From positions 1 through 34,834 of the forward strand of contig CALKTH010000069.1 of NCBI GenBank assembly GCA_937997485.1: a stretch of 34,834 bases of DNA, in the 5' to 3' direction. This document shows, one piece after another, positions 7,420 through 14,313 of this stretch. This DNA is from an uncultured Acidimicrobiales bacterium (GTDB lineage: Bacteria; Actinomycetota; Acidimicrobiia; Acidimicrobiales; SZUA-35). Position 1 is the stretch's first letter, and each line of letters begins with the position of its first letter. Below the pieces are notes generated by a model, which was not told the DNA's origin, made no database searches, and saw only the letters and a list, made by a program, of their open reading frames with translations. A program made the translations under genes and the position numbers.

Positions 7420-8993
7420 GCGCCGATCAAACTCGCGTTGGGTACGAGTACATCATCATCGGATCCGGCGTTGCCGGATCGACCCTCGCTACCCAACTCC
7501 TCGAGGCGAATCCCCTCACCAAGATCCTGATGTTGGAGGCGGGCCCCGTCGTCCCGATGAAGGACCGTCGATACTGGTGGGACTACGTCGTTTCGTACAA
7601 GAAGCCCTACACGCATTGCTACGACCTCGCCGGCGACAACGATTCGGTTGGCCGAACACCGTGGGTATCTGAGGGCTCGCGCATGATGATCTACGGCGGC
7701 TCCACCGTGCATTGGGGCGGATGGAGCATGCGCTTCAAGCCGGAGGATTTTCACCTCTTCAGCAACACCGGTGGCGGTGGTGACTGGCCCTACGGATACG
7801 ACGAGCTCGAGCCCTACTACTGCCGAGCGGAGTCCTATCTGTCGGTCGGCGGTGACGACCGTGATCCGTGGCGGAGCAAGCCCTACCCGATGCCCGCCTA
7901 TCCCTGGACGATCTCTGATGGCGAGATGGTGGAGGCGTTCCAGTCCCTCGGAATCACGCCGGGGAAGATGCCAATGGCGCGAGCCCGAAAGTGCATGGCC
8001 ACCGGTACCTGCAAGTACTGCCCGGTCGGGGCGCGGTTCTCCGGTTCCTACATCCTCGATGACCTTCTCGCTGATCCACGATTCGTGAACTTCACCTACC
8101 TTGGATCGGCCCCTGCTCAGCGGTTGGAGTGTGAGGGGTCGAAGGCGAAGGTCAATTGGGTGACCTACCTCGACCCAACGACCGCAGAGGAAGTCACGGC
8201 CCGCGGCGACACGGTTCTCGTCTGCTCCGGTGCCTACGAGGCGCCGAAGCTTCTGCAGCGTTCGGTGAGCACCGCTTGGGAGGAGGGCATCGGAAACGAT
8301 CATGATTTGGTCGGTCGATACCCGGTCTCCCACCCCTTCTTGAGCGTTTCAGGTACAAAGCCCGACAATCCCGAGCGCTGGATACAGGAGTACGACTTCC
8401 CGACGTTGATGTCGCGGACCTACGACACCGAGGCACAGCAGCAGAACGGCAAGATCTTCCTGATGAAGGACGCGAACTACCCGAGCGTCGACATCGCCGC
8501 ACAGATGATCAATGGGCGGACTCGAGCGGAGGTGGACAGGGTCGTCACTGGCGAGCGATCGATGCATCTCTCAGCGTTCATGGAAGAGAAGGGTTCCTGG
8601 TCGGACCGGTTCACGGCGGCGAAGGGCACGACTCGCTTTGGTCTGCCCCGCACCAAGATCGACTTCTCCCATCCGGCCGATTTCACGGCGCGGGCTCAGA
8701 AGAATCTCGGCTACATGACTGCGGTCCTGAGAGAGATGGGCTACCAGAACCTGAATCCGCAGATTGGTTCACAGGACGGCCATCACACGTCCTCGACGAC
8801 CCGCATGGGCGTCGATCCGACCGAAGGGGTCGTCGACGAGAACCTCCGGGTGTTCGGCACAGAGAATCTGTATGTGTGCTCCAATGCTGCGCTTCCCAAT
8901 TGTGCAGCGGTGAACCCCACGCTCACTCTCGTCGCTGTCACGCTCAAGCTCGCTGACCACCTCTTGGGTCGAGACGGCGAGGTGTCCGTATGA
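7416..8993 (+). CDS. FAD-dependent GMC family oxidoreductase
   Basis: A 525-residue glucose-methanol-choline family flavoenzyme. Near the N terminus is the FAD-binding fold YIIIGSGVAGS (G16, G18, G21) ending in the acidic LMLEAGP. MIYGGSTVHWGGWSMRF matches the family's second FAD-contact segment. The C-terminal active-site region has H456-H457 in GHHTSSTTRMG and N500 in VNPTLTLVAVTLKLADHLL. Between them, C193, C199 and C202-P203 (pattern C-x5-C-x2-C-P-x-G-A) resemble the cysteine cluster of bacterial gluconate/sorbitol/FAD-glucose dehydrogenases, some of which hold a 3Fe-4S centre. This suggests a dehydrogenase passing electrons on rather than a simple oxidase. No signal peptide is present. 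The start overlaps the preceding stop, and the stop overlaps the ferritin-like gene's start. Substrate cannot be inferred. Confidence 0.9.
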   Translation: MSADQTRVGYEYIIIGSGVAGSTLATQLLEANPLTKILMLEAGPVVPMKDRRYWWDYVVSYKKPYTHCYDLAGDNDSVGRTPWVSEGSRMMIYGGSTVHWGGWSMRFKPEDFHLFSNTGGGGDWPYGYDELEPYYCRAESYLSVGGDDRDPWRSKPYPMPAYPWTISDGEMVEAFQSLGITPGKMPMARARKCMATGTCKYCPVGARFSGSYILDDLLADPRFVNFTYLGSAPAQRLECEGSKAKVNWVTYLDPTTAEEVTARGDTVLVCSGAYEAPKLLQRSVSTAWEEGIGNDHDLVGRYPVSHPFLSVSGTKPDNPERWIQEYDFPTLMSRTYDTEAQQQNGKIFLMKDANYPSVDIAAQMINGRTRAEVDRVVTGERSMHLSAFMEEKGSWSDRFTAAKGTTRFGLPRTKIDFSHPADFTARAQKNLGYMTAVLREMGYQNLNPQIGSQDGHHTSSTTRMGVDPTEGVVDENLRVFGTENLYVCSNAALPNCAAVNPTLTLVAVTLKLADHLLGRDGEVSV

Positions 8994-9991
8994 GGTGGGA
9001 ATCACTTGCAGCCAAGCGGCACCCAGAGCGTTGCGCCTCGCTTCTCGACGTGCCACGGGATGAGCGGAGTCTCGAGTGGCTCCAGGCGGCGTTGCAGACC
9101 GCAGTCTCGGTTGAGTTCTCGACAATCCCTCCGTACCTCTGCGCCCTTTGGTCGATTCAGGATGAGCTTCACGAGGCAGCGAAATCCATACGAAACGTGG
9201 TGCAGGAGGAGATGCTGCACATGTCGCTTGCCTGCAACATGCTCACGGCTGTCGGCGGCGTGCCCAAGATCGCCACGGAAGGAGCGCAGCCCGTCTACCC
9301 GGAAAAGCTCCCTGCCGGCATCCATTCAGATCTCACGGTTCGGCTGTCCGGCTACAACGAGGCTGCACTTGACGGCTTCATCGAGATTGAGTCTCCGAAC
9401 GACTCAAGCGGCGTGACGATCGGCGAGTTCTACGCGGCGATCGCTGCTGCGTTCGAAGACCTCAGGCCGACGATCACGCTGAGCCGCCAAGTTGCTGGGC
9501 CACTCGCGCACATGACGATTTCCTCGGTGGAGGAGGCGCTCAACGCCATCAGCCTGATCAGAGATCAAGGCGAAGGCAGTACGTCCGCGAATGTGGCGCA
9601 CACCGACGAGTTGGCTCACTACTACCGCTTTCTCGAACTCAAGGAACGTCGCCACCTCGCACATCTCGGCGAGGGCGGGGAACCCGTCTTCACCGGACCG
9701 GTCTGGGATCCTCCACCCGTGTGGCCGGCGGCAACAGTGCCCGATGGCGGCTACAGCGCCGACGAGGTGTCCGACGAGGTTGCGGCCCTCCTCGCCCAGT
9801 TCGACAGGCAGTTCAGCCACGTTTGTGACCTGCTGCAGCTTGGTTGGGAACAGGGAGACGAAACGCCGCTCATCCGAGCCATCGAGGCGATGTTCGCCCT
9901 CACACCGGTCGCCCGCTCACTGATGCAGATCGAGATTCCTGGCACCGAGGACAATCCCGGTACCTACTGCCCCTGCTTTCGGAGAGTGTGA
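8990..9991 (+). CDS. Ferritin-like protein (VioB / iminophenylpyruvate dimer synthase type)
   Basis: A 333-residue protein with the ferritin-like fold found at the C terminus of VioB/RebD-type enzymes and in stand-alone relatives. Seen: TAVSVEFSTIPPYLCALWSI, with E42 as a candidate metal ligand; EEMLHMSLACNMLTAVGG, with E74 and H77 as an ExxH pair; and ELKERRHLAHL, with E219 and H222. This is the usual diiron four-helix arrangement. The short DLTVRLSGYNEAALDGFIEIE linker after the second helix is also family-like. VioB and relatives couple two tryptophan-derived imines. The stand-alone group mostly has no assigned reaction, so I do not claim indole chemistry. The C terminus has an unusual CPC pair. 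ATG 8,990 overlaps the previous stop (ATGA). The neighbouring flavin dehydrogenase suggests a shared redox pathway. Confidence 0.82.
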   Translation: MRWESLAAKRHPERCASLLDVPRDERSLEWLQAALQTAVSVEFSTIPPYLCALWSIQDELHEAAKSIRNVVQEEMLHMSLACNMLTAVGGVPKIATEGAQPVYPEKLPAGIHSDLTVRLSGYNEAALDGFIEIESPNDSSGVTIGEFYAAIAAAFEDLRPTITLSRQVAGPLAHMTISSVEEALNAISLIRDQGEGSTSANVAHTDELAHYYRFLELKERRHLAHLGEGGEPVFTGPVWDPPPVWPAATVPDGGYSADEVSDEVAALLAQFDRQFSHVCDLLQLGWEQGDETPLIRAIEAMFALTPVARSLMQIEIPGTEDNPGTYCPCFRRV

Positions 9992-9996
9992 GCGGG

Positions 9997-12042
9997 ATGC
10001 CAACAACGAATGAGCGGCCGTTTGATCGTTTGTTGGTCGTGATGTTCGAGAACCAGTACCGCTCCTACGTACTGCAGAACGAATTCATGCAGAAGTTGGC
10101 ATCGGCCGGGACCGACCTGACCAACTACTTCGGCGTGTTCCACCCGTCGCAAACCAACTATGTCGCTGCCCTCGCCGGCGAACTGTGCTCTGTGGCCGAT
10201 GACAACGCTCCGATGGCTGGGTTGCCTCAGCAGACACTCGTGGATCTCCTGGAGGAAGGGGGCTGTTCGTGGAAGGCGTACATGGAGGGGCTTCCACTCG
10301 ATCCCTGGAAGTCCGAATGGAGCCAGCCCAGCTACGACCCAGATGTCGCGCCAGTCGCCGAATCGCCAGAAGCGCCAGACCTCGCTCGCTACTTCCGCAA
10401 GCACAACGCGTTTGCGTCGTTTCAGAGGATTCAGGCCAGCAAGGAGCGCTGGGCGAACATCGTTGATGACGACGTGTTCTGGGCCGACGTTGCTGCAGGC
10501 GTATTGCCAGACTTCGGCTGGTTCACGCCTGACATCTGGAACGATGGTCACTACTTGACCAACACCCACATCGACACCAACCCGAGAGTCCAGCTGATTC
10601 CTCAGATCTCGACCTGGCTCGAGCACGTGTTCTTCGGCTCGATCGAGGCGAACAAGCGACAGGGTGCGCAGCGGCGTTGCGGTTTCGGACTGGACGTAGA
10701 TCTGCTGCTGACCGATCCACAGACGGCCTGGGAACAGTCGAGCATCCCCCCGGGCACGGCTATTCTGGTGACCTTCGACGAGGCCGACTTCGATGCGTCG
10801 GACTACGACACAACCTACGACGGGCCGAACCAGGTGTACTCGGTTCTGCTCGGGCCGGGCATTGCCCCTGGCTCGATCGACCCGAACAGCTACAACCACT
10901 ACAGCATGATCCGAACGGTCTGCCGAAACTTCGGATTGAACGATCTCGGGAAGAACGATGTGGCGGCAAACCCGTTTCGGTCGTTGTGGAACGAACACTT
11001 CTGTTGGAGTCCGGCGCTCGATACTGGCGCGACGACGGCCGCAGGCATGGCTGCCACGAGGACCAGCGACGGATTTCAACTCTTCACCGCCACGGCCAAG
11101 GGGGAGGTTCACGTTTCCTCAGCCCAGGAGAGTCGTCAACCGAGCGGGTGGTCGACCCCCGCGCCTTTTGGCCTCCGAGCGACCGGTGCATTGGCCGCAG
11201 CGAGTCTTGAGGGAGAGACGCACGTCGTCGCCGTCAATGACGGGGCCTTGGCCTGGGTCCGCCAAGGCGAAGATGGCACGTGGAGTGCCGTCCGGTCTCT
11301 GGGAGACGGTTCGGCGAGTGTGGCGCTCTGTTCTTTTCACGACGATGCCGATGCCCACGACAAGCTCATGTTGTGTTGGCAGGGCAACGCTGGGGCCGTG
11401 TCATATCGGGTGTTCGCCAACGATGTCTGGGGCGAGGTGGGAGACACGGGTGTGTACACCTCGGGCCCGATCGCCGTTGAGCAGTTCGGGGCCTCGCTGT
11501 ACCTCGTTGGTAGAGATCGGCGTGGCCATGGCATGCGAATGACGTCCTACAACGTGGCGCCATTCAACTCTTTCGACGTGACCGACTTCAAAGGCGAGCC
11601 GAGCCCTGACAACGCAACAACGTTGCATCGTTGGTCACCGTTCGACGTGTCGGTGGGCGCGTTCTCTCAGAAGTTCTCCGCCCTTCAGAACAACTATCAG
11701 GTTGGGGGCGACCTGACGATGGTTGCTGCTCCCGGTGCATTGTTGCTCGCCCATCGTGGACGCTTCGAGGACACACCTCACGCCTTCACCGAATCCTTCG
11801 GATTGACCGGTGTCCTTACCGCTGCATCCGCCGACGGCAACCTCTACGGCACGCTGGCCCAAGCCGGATGGTCTCAGGAGCAGAAGCTCAGCCAGGTGGA
11901 GCTCGACGTCGACAGCCTGCTTTGTTCGACCAAGGACGCCGACTCGGTGCACCTGTTCTGGCAGGCCAAGGACACCGGGCACATTCTTCACACCGCTGGC
12001 GGCTTTCGGAGCGACGAGGTCACGGCGCCGGCGACGGGCTGA
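9997..12042 (+). CDS. Phosphoesterase family protein with C-terminal repeat domain
   Basis: A 681-residue two-domain protein. Residues 1 to about 340 are a phosphoesterase of the AcpA/phospholipase C family. They include VVMFENQYRSYV (E18-N19, in place of MMENRSFD), HPSQTNYVAALAGE (H49), ILVTFDEADFD (D261, E262) and YNHYSMIRTV (H301) followed by FGLND. These match the family's metal and nucleophile regions, though the nucleophile cannot be fixed by eye. Residues about 350-681 form repeats of 40-60 residues with Trp/Gly turns (GWSTP, TWSAV, VWGEVGDT, GWSQEQ), probably a beta-propeller or lectin-like domain that binds a ligand. There is no signal peptide, although many relatives are secreted. 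ATG 9,997 is chosen because GGAGAG (9,981-9,986) fits it better than GTG 9,988. It follows the ferritin-like gene by five bases. Confidence 0.85.
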   Translation: MPTTNERPFDRLLVVMFENQYRSYVLQNEFMQKLASAGTDLTNYFGVFHPSQTNYVAALAGELCSVADDNAPMAGLPQQTLVDLLEEGGCSWKAYMEGLPLDPWKSEWSQPSYDPDVAPVAESPEAPDLARYFRKHNAFASFQRIQASKERWANIVDDDVFWADVAAGVLPDFGWFTPDIWNDGHYLTNTHIDTNPRVQLIPQISTWLEHVFFGSIEANKRQGAQRRCGFGLDVDLLLTDPQTAWEQSSIPPGTAILVTFDEADFDASDYDTTYDGPNQVYSVLLGPGIAPGSIDPNSYNHYSMIRTVCRNFGLNDLGKNDVAANPFRSLWNEHFCWSPALDTGATTAAGMAATRTSDGFQLFTATAKGEVHVSSAQESRQPSGWSTPAPFGLRATGALAAASLEGETHVVAVNDGALAWVRQGEDGTWSAVRSLGDGSASVALCSFHDDADAHDKLMLCWQGNAGAVSYRVFANDVWGEVGDTGVYTSGPIAVEQFGASLYLVGRDRRGHGMRMTSYNVAPFNSFDVTDFKGEPSPDNATTLHRWSPFDVSVGAFSQKFSALQNNYQVGGDLTMVAAPGALLLAHRGRFEDTPHAFTESFGLTGVLTAASADGNLYGTLAQAGWSQEQKLSQVELDVDSLLCSTKDADSVHLFWQAKDTGHILHTAGGFRSDEVTAPATG

Positions 12043-12087
12043 GAACAGCAAGTCCTGACACACCAAACACCAACGGAGGGAGCCCTC

Positions 12088-12516
12088 ATGGGCTGCGCAT
12101 ACGAAATCAACGACACTCTTCTTCTGACACGTGAGCAGGGGTTTCCCTGCGATGTCTTTGACTACGAGTCACACGTCAAAAACCCTGTGACCTCCGCTGA
12201 CGTCGCAGGGAAGCTCTTTCACTTCAAGGGAAAGCCGACGGCCCGGGCGTTCCAACTCGACCCGGTACGCGTCTACTTCATCGAGAATACGGATGAAGGC
12301 AAGTGGCTCATGTGGGGCAAGGCATTCATCCAGTCGCTCACCATCGAGCATGTGAAAACGACCGTTGATCCGGGCAACGCCATCAAGTTTCAGCCGGGCG
12401 ACTGGATGACCTCAGGCAGCTTCATCGTGTCCGAGGTCTACGACCCGGAGTACCAGCGGATTGCAACCAGCCACGAGGTTCCCGCCGCCTGGAACTTCTT
12501 TGCCGACAAGTCATGA
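12088..12516 (+). CDS. Conserved small hypothetical protein
   Basis: A 142-residue soluble protein without signal peptide. Seen: LFHFKGKPTARAFQLDPVRVYFI, then a GKWLMWGKAFIQSLTIEH stretch, SGSFIVSEVYDPEYQRIATSHE and a C-terminal FFADK. The regular alternation of hydrophobic and polar residues suggests an all-beta fold. It reads like a conserved family rather than a random ORF, but I cannot name one. ATG 12,088 has a GGAGGG site (12,075-12,080) seven bases upstream, the second strong ribosome-binding site in the operon. Its stop overlaps the start of the SRPBCC gene (ATGA at 12,513). Two cysteines lie near the N terminus (residues 3 and 21). Confidence 0.75.
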   Translation: MGCAYEINDTLLLTREQGFPCDVFDYESHVKNPVTSADVAGKLFHFKGKPTARAFQLDPVRVYFIENTDEGKWLMWGKAFIQSLTIEHVKTTVDPGNAIKFQPGDWMTSGSFIVSEVYDPEYQRIATSHEVPAAWNFFADKS

Positions 12517-12965
12517 CGATCGAGGCAGCTCTTCGTCGCTGGCACAGCATCGAGACGGCAGAGATTGCAGCTTCTGCCTCAGCGGTCTGGGAGGTCGTCG
12601 GTGGCTTCTTCACGATGCACTTGTGGCACCCTGACATCGAATCGACCGAGATCGTCCCCAGTCAGGTGGACGACCATGGGATCCAGAGGTTCCTCACCTT
12701 CCCGGGGCCGCCGGTCTCGACGACGACGGAGGAGCTCGTGAGCCTCGACGAGGAGCGCCTCGGGTACCGCTATCGATGGGTTGCCGGGCACTGGGGCGAG
12801 GTCGTTCAGCAATATCACTCGGCGTTGGACGTCATCGAGACGGCGCCGGACGTCAGTTGCCTCGTGCGGTGGCAAGGTTGGTTCTTGGACGACAGCGATG
12901 CCGTGAGTGATTTCTATCGACGCGGGCTCGACTCGCTCTCCCAACGATTCGGAGCTTCGCAATGA
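12513..12965 (+). CDS. SRPBCC (START/polyketide-cyclase-like) family protein
   Basis: A 150-residue protein with the helix-grip outline of the SRPBCC superfamily. It starts with a strand and short helices (ETAEIAASASAVWEVVGGFF, with the common xVWxxVxxF), then LWHPDIESTEIV, a central beta-sheet region (RFLTFPGPPVSTTTEELVSL, LGYRYRWVAG), and a long C-terminal helix (DAVSDFYRRGLDSLSQRF). Such proteins bind lipids, polyketides or other hydrophobic ligands, and some are cyclases. The layout resembles the polyketide_cyc2 subgroup. Starts at ATG 12,513, overlapping the preceding stop, and its own stop overlaps the DNase II gene start. Its presence hints that the operon handles a hydrophobic small molecule, though SRPBCC proteins are very common. 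Confidence 0.8.
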   Translation: MTIEAALRRWHSIETAEIAASASAVWEVVGGFFTMHLWHPDIESTEIVPSQVDDHGIQRFLTFPGPPVSTTTEELVSLDEERLGYRYRWVAGHWGEVVQQYHSALDVIETAPDVSCLVRWQGWFLDDSDAVSDFYRRGLDSLSQRFGASQ

Positions 12966-14194
12966 GGACAATGCCGGCCACATCCGGCCCGACACCGCTT
13001 CTGTCGACGAGGCCAAAGACTCCGGTTGATTGGATGTTCATCTTCAAGTTCAACGCTTCGGAAATGCCCGGCGATGTACCTGACGTGGCCAAGTCGGGCA
13101 TCTTCGATGCGGCCGGCATCACTCGGCCCGGGTACGACGACGACAGCAAGAAGTTCAGCCGTCACTTTGTATCCGCGAGCTCGGCCGCACCGGAGCTCTC
13201 TTTGACCAAACGGTCCACGCCGCTCGGTTCTTCTAAGTCGGATCCGCTCGGTGCCACCTTCGCTCAGGTCTATCTCGCGAAGAAGCCGCCGTATTTCGTG
13301 GTCTGGAACGATCAGTTCTACGACGATCCGATGAGCGGCGGATCCTCGCCCTGGGGTCACTCGAAAGGCATGTTGGCCTGGGACGACGACGGAGAAGGCT
13401 TCGTCATGCAGGTGAGTACGCCGTCATGGCCAGCAGCGGGCAACATGGCGAATCCCCGCAAGACCGACGGCAACACGCTGGGGTTCATCAAGGACGATGA
13501 CATCGAAGTCAGCCAACACTTTTTCGCGCTGAAGCTGACCAAGGACGATGTGCTCAACGTTCTCGCAGGACTCCACACAGCGAGCGTTCACACCGATCCA
13601 GCGAATCCCCAGATCGTTCACAACGGTGGCCCAGCACCCATCCAGGTGCTGGTGAAGCATCTGGGCAAGAAGCAAACGGACATCGCGGTGCTCAACGTCG
13701 AGCTGTCGTCAGGTGCGCGACTCATTGCGAAGCCGTCGAGCCTGCATGTACCGCCCTGGCAGCTGGTGTCAGCTGAGCTTGGTGGCCCGGACATGCGGGT
13801 CGCGTGTTGGTGGGCGAACCCGACGATCCCCAGCACAACGAAGAAGAACGCTCGCCCCATTTGCTGGGACCCGAGCTTGGCCAAGAAGAATCCAGGAGCG
13901 GTCGACATCGCGATCAGCGGCACCTGGCCGCCGAACAACCCGGAGCCAAACCTCGGGATGAAGGGCGGCCCTGGCCCGACCTACAACCACGCCAAGTTCG
14001 GGGTCACAACGAGCGGCAAGACGCCCTACTCCGTGTTCGGAGACATGAACCAGCAAGGCACGTTGGGAGGGACAACACGAAAGTGCTCGTCGAGCCAAAA
14101 CGGTCGCGGTGGCATGTTCTTCGCTCTCGACGACCCGCAGTTGCACGAGAGTGTTTCCAGTCTCCTGGCCGGGGAGTCCGCCCCGACCTCTTGA
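12962..14194 (+). CDS. Deoxyribonuclease II family protein
   Basis: A 410-residue homologue of DNase II, the acid endonuclease best known from animal lysosomes. The family layout is visible throughout. PVDWMFIFKFN near the N terminus corresponds to the PVDWFVVYKLP start of mature animal enzymes. YFVVWNDQ matches the YNDQ segment. GHSKGML carries H133 and K135, the first HxK. NHAKFGV carries H343 and K345, the second HxK. GDMNQQGT (G360-D361-N363) and RGGMFFALDDPQL follow. Two HxK motifs form the phospholipase D-like active site, so catalytic residues appear intact. Animal enzymes are secretory, whereas this one has no signal peptide. DNase II is rare in bacteria. ATG 12,962 overlaps the SRPBCC stop. 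It is the last gene of the island operon, 39 bases before the displaced citA end. Confidence 0.85.
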   Translation: MRTMPATSGPTPLLSTRPKTPVDWMFIFKFNASEMPGDVPDVAKSGIFDAAGITRPGYDDDSKKFSRHFVSASSAAPELSLTKRSTPLGSSKSDPLGATFAQVYLAKKPPYFVVWNDQFYDDPMSGGSSPWGHSKGMLAWDDDGEGFVMQVSTPSWPAAGNMANPRKTDGNTLGFIKDDDIEVSQHFFALKLTKDDVLNVLAGLHTASVHTDPANPQIVHNGGPAPIQVLVKHLGKKQTDIAVLNVELSSGARLIAKPSSLHVPPWQLVSAELGGPDMRVACWWANPTIPSTTKKNARPICWDPSLAKKNPGAVDIAISGTWPPNNPEPNLGMKGGPGPTYNHAKFGVTTSGKTPYSVFGDMNQQGTLGGTTRKCSSSQNGRGGMFFALDDPQLHESVSSLLAGESAPTS

Positions 14195-14233
14195 CCGCAG
14201 GCGGGTCGACGAGTCGAGCCGTCACCCTTTCGG

Positions 14234-14308
14234 CAAGCGGCCAACAACAAGATCATCCGCCGAAGCGCACGCTCTGTCGGGCCCGAAGCCCCAGTGCCGT
14301 TGCCCTGA
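14234..14308 (+). pseudogene. Displaced remnant of the citA 3' end
   Basis: Reads in frame as the last 24-25 codons of citA ending in TGA (14,306-14,308). Compared with the present citA end (6,524-6,598) it has no indels. The shared block GCCAACAACAAGATCATCCG is identical, but P, Y and A of the tail are changed to R, S and V, so it is drifting. Similarity ends abruptly near 14,229. The stop sits five bases from the end of the convergent RNA methyltransferase gene. A citA/methyltransferase convergent pair is therefore probably the ancestral order, with the operon inserted between the body of citA and this end. Confidence 0.75.
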
Positions 14309-14313
14309 GGTTC

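Larger units (their letters stand above)
6599..14233 (+). mobile_element. Putative genomic island inserted at the 3' end of citA
   Basis: The segment between citA and the displaced citA end at 14,234 contains one seven-gene operon and no integrase or transposase. The two citA ends share an identical 20-base stretch, GCCAACAACAAGATCATCCG (6,530-6,549 and 14,240-14,259). By my count about 62 of 76 positions agree over 6,524-6,599 against 14,234-14,309, without gaps and in the same reading frame. This is what an element that inserts into a gene's 3' end and supplies a replacement end leaves behind. Within it, genes carry strong Shine-Dalgarno sites or stop/start overlaps, unlike the leaderless starts around it. 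The first 275 bases (6,599-6,873) hold only a hairpin and a candidate promoter. Mechanism is inference; homologous exchange next to a former tandem citA could leave a similar trace. Confidence 0.6.

Noticed and set aside
9964..11112. Long minus-strand frame opposite the phosphoesterase gene
   Set aside because: Composition is typical of an antisense shadow; the plus strand carries clear phosphoesterase motifs.
12088..12965. Toxin-antitoxin pair formed by the 142- and 150-residue proteins
   Set aside because: The second is an SRPBCC protein and both are embedded in the longer coupled operon.
6599..14233. Classical prophage or integrative element with its own integrase
   Set aside because: No integrase, excisionase, replication, conjugation or phage structural gene is present; only cargo-like genes remain.
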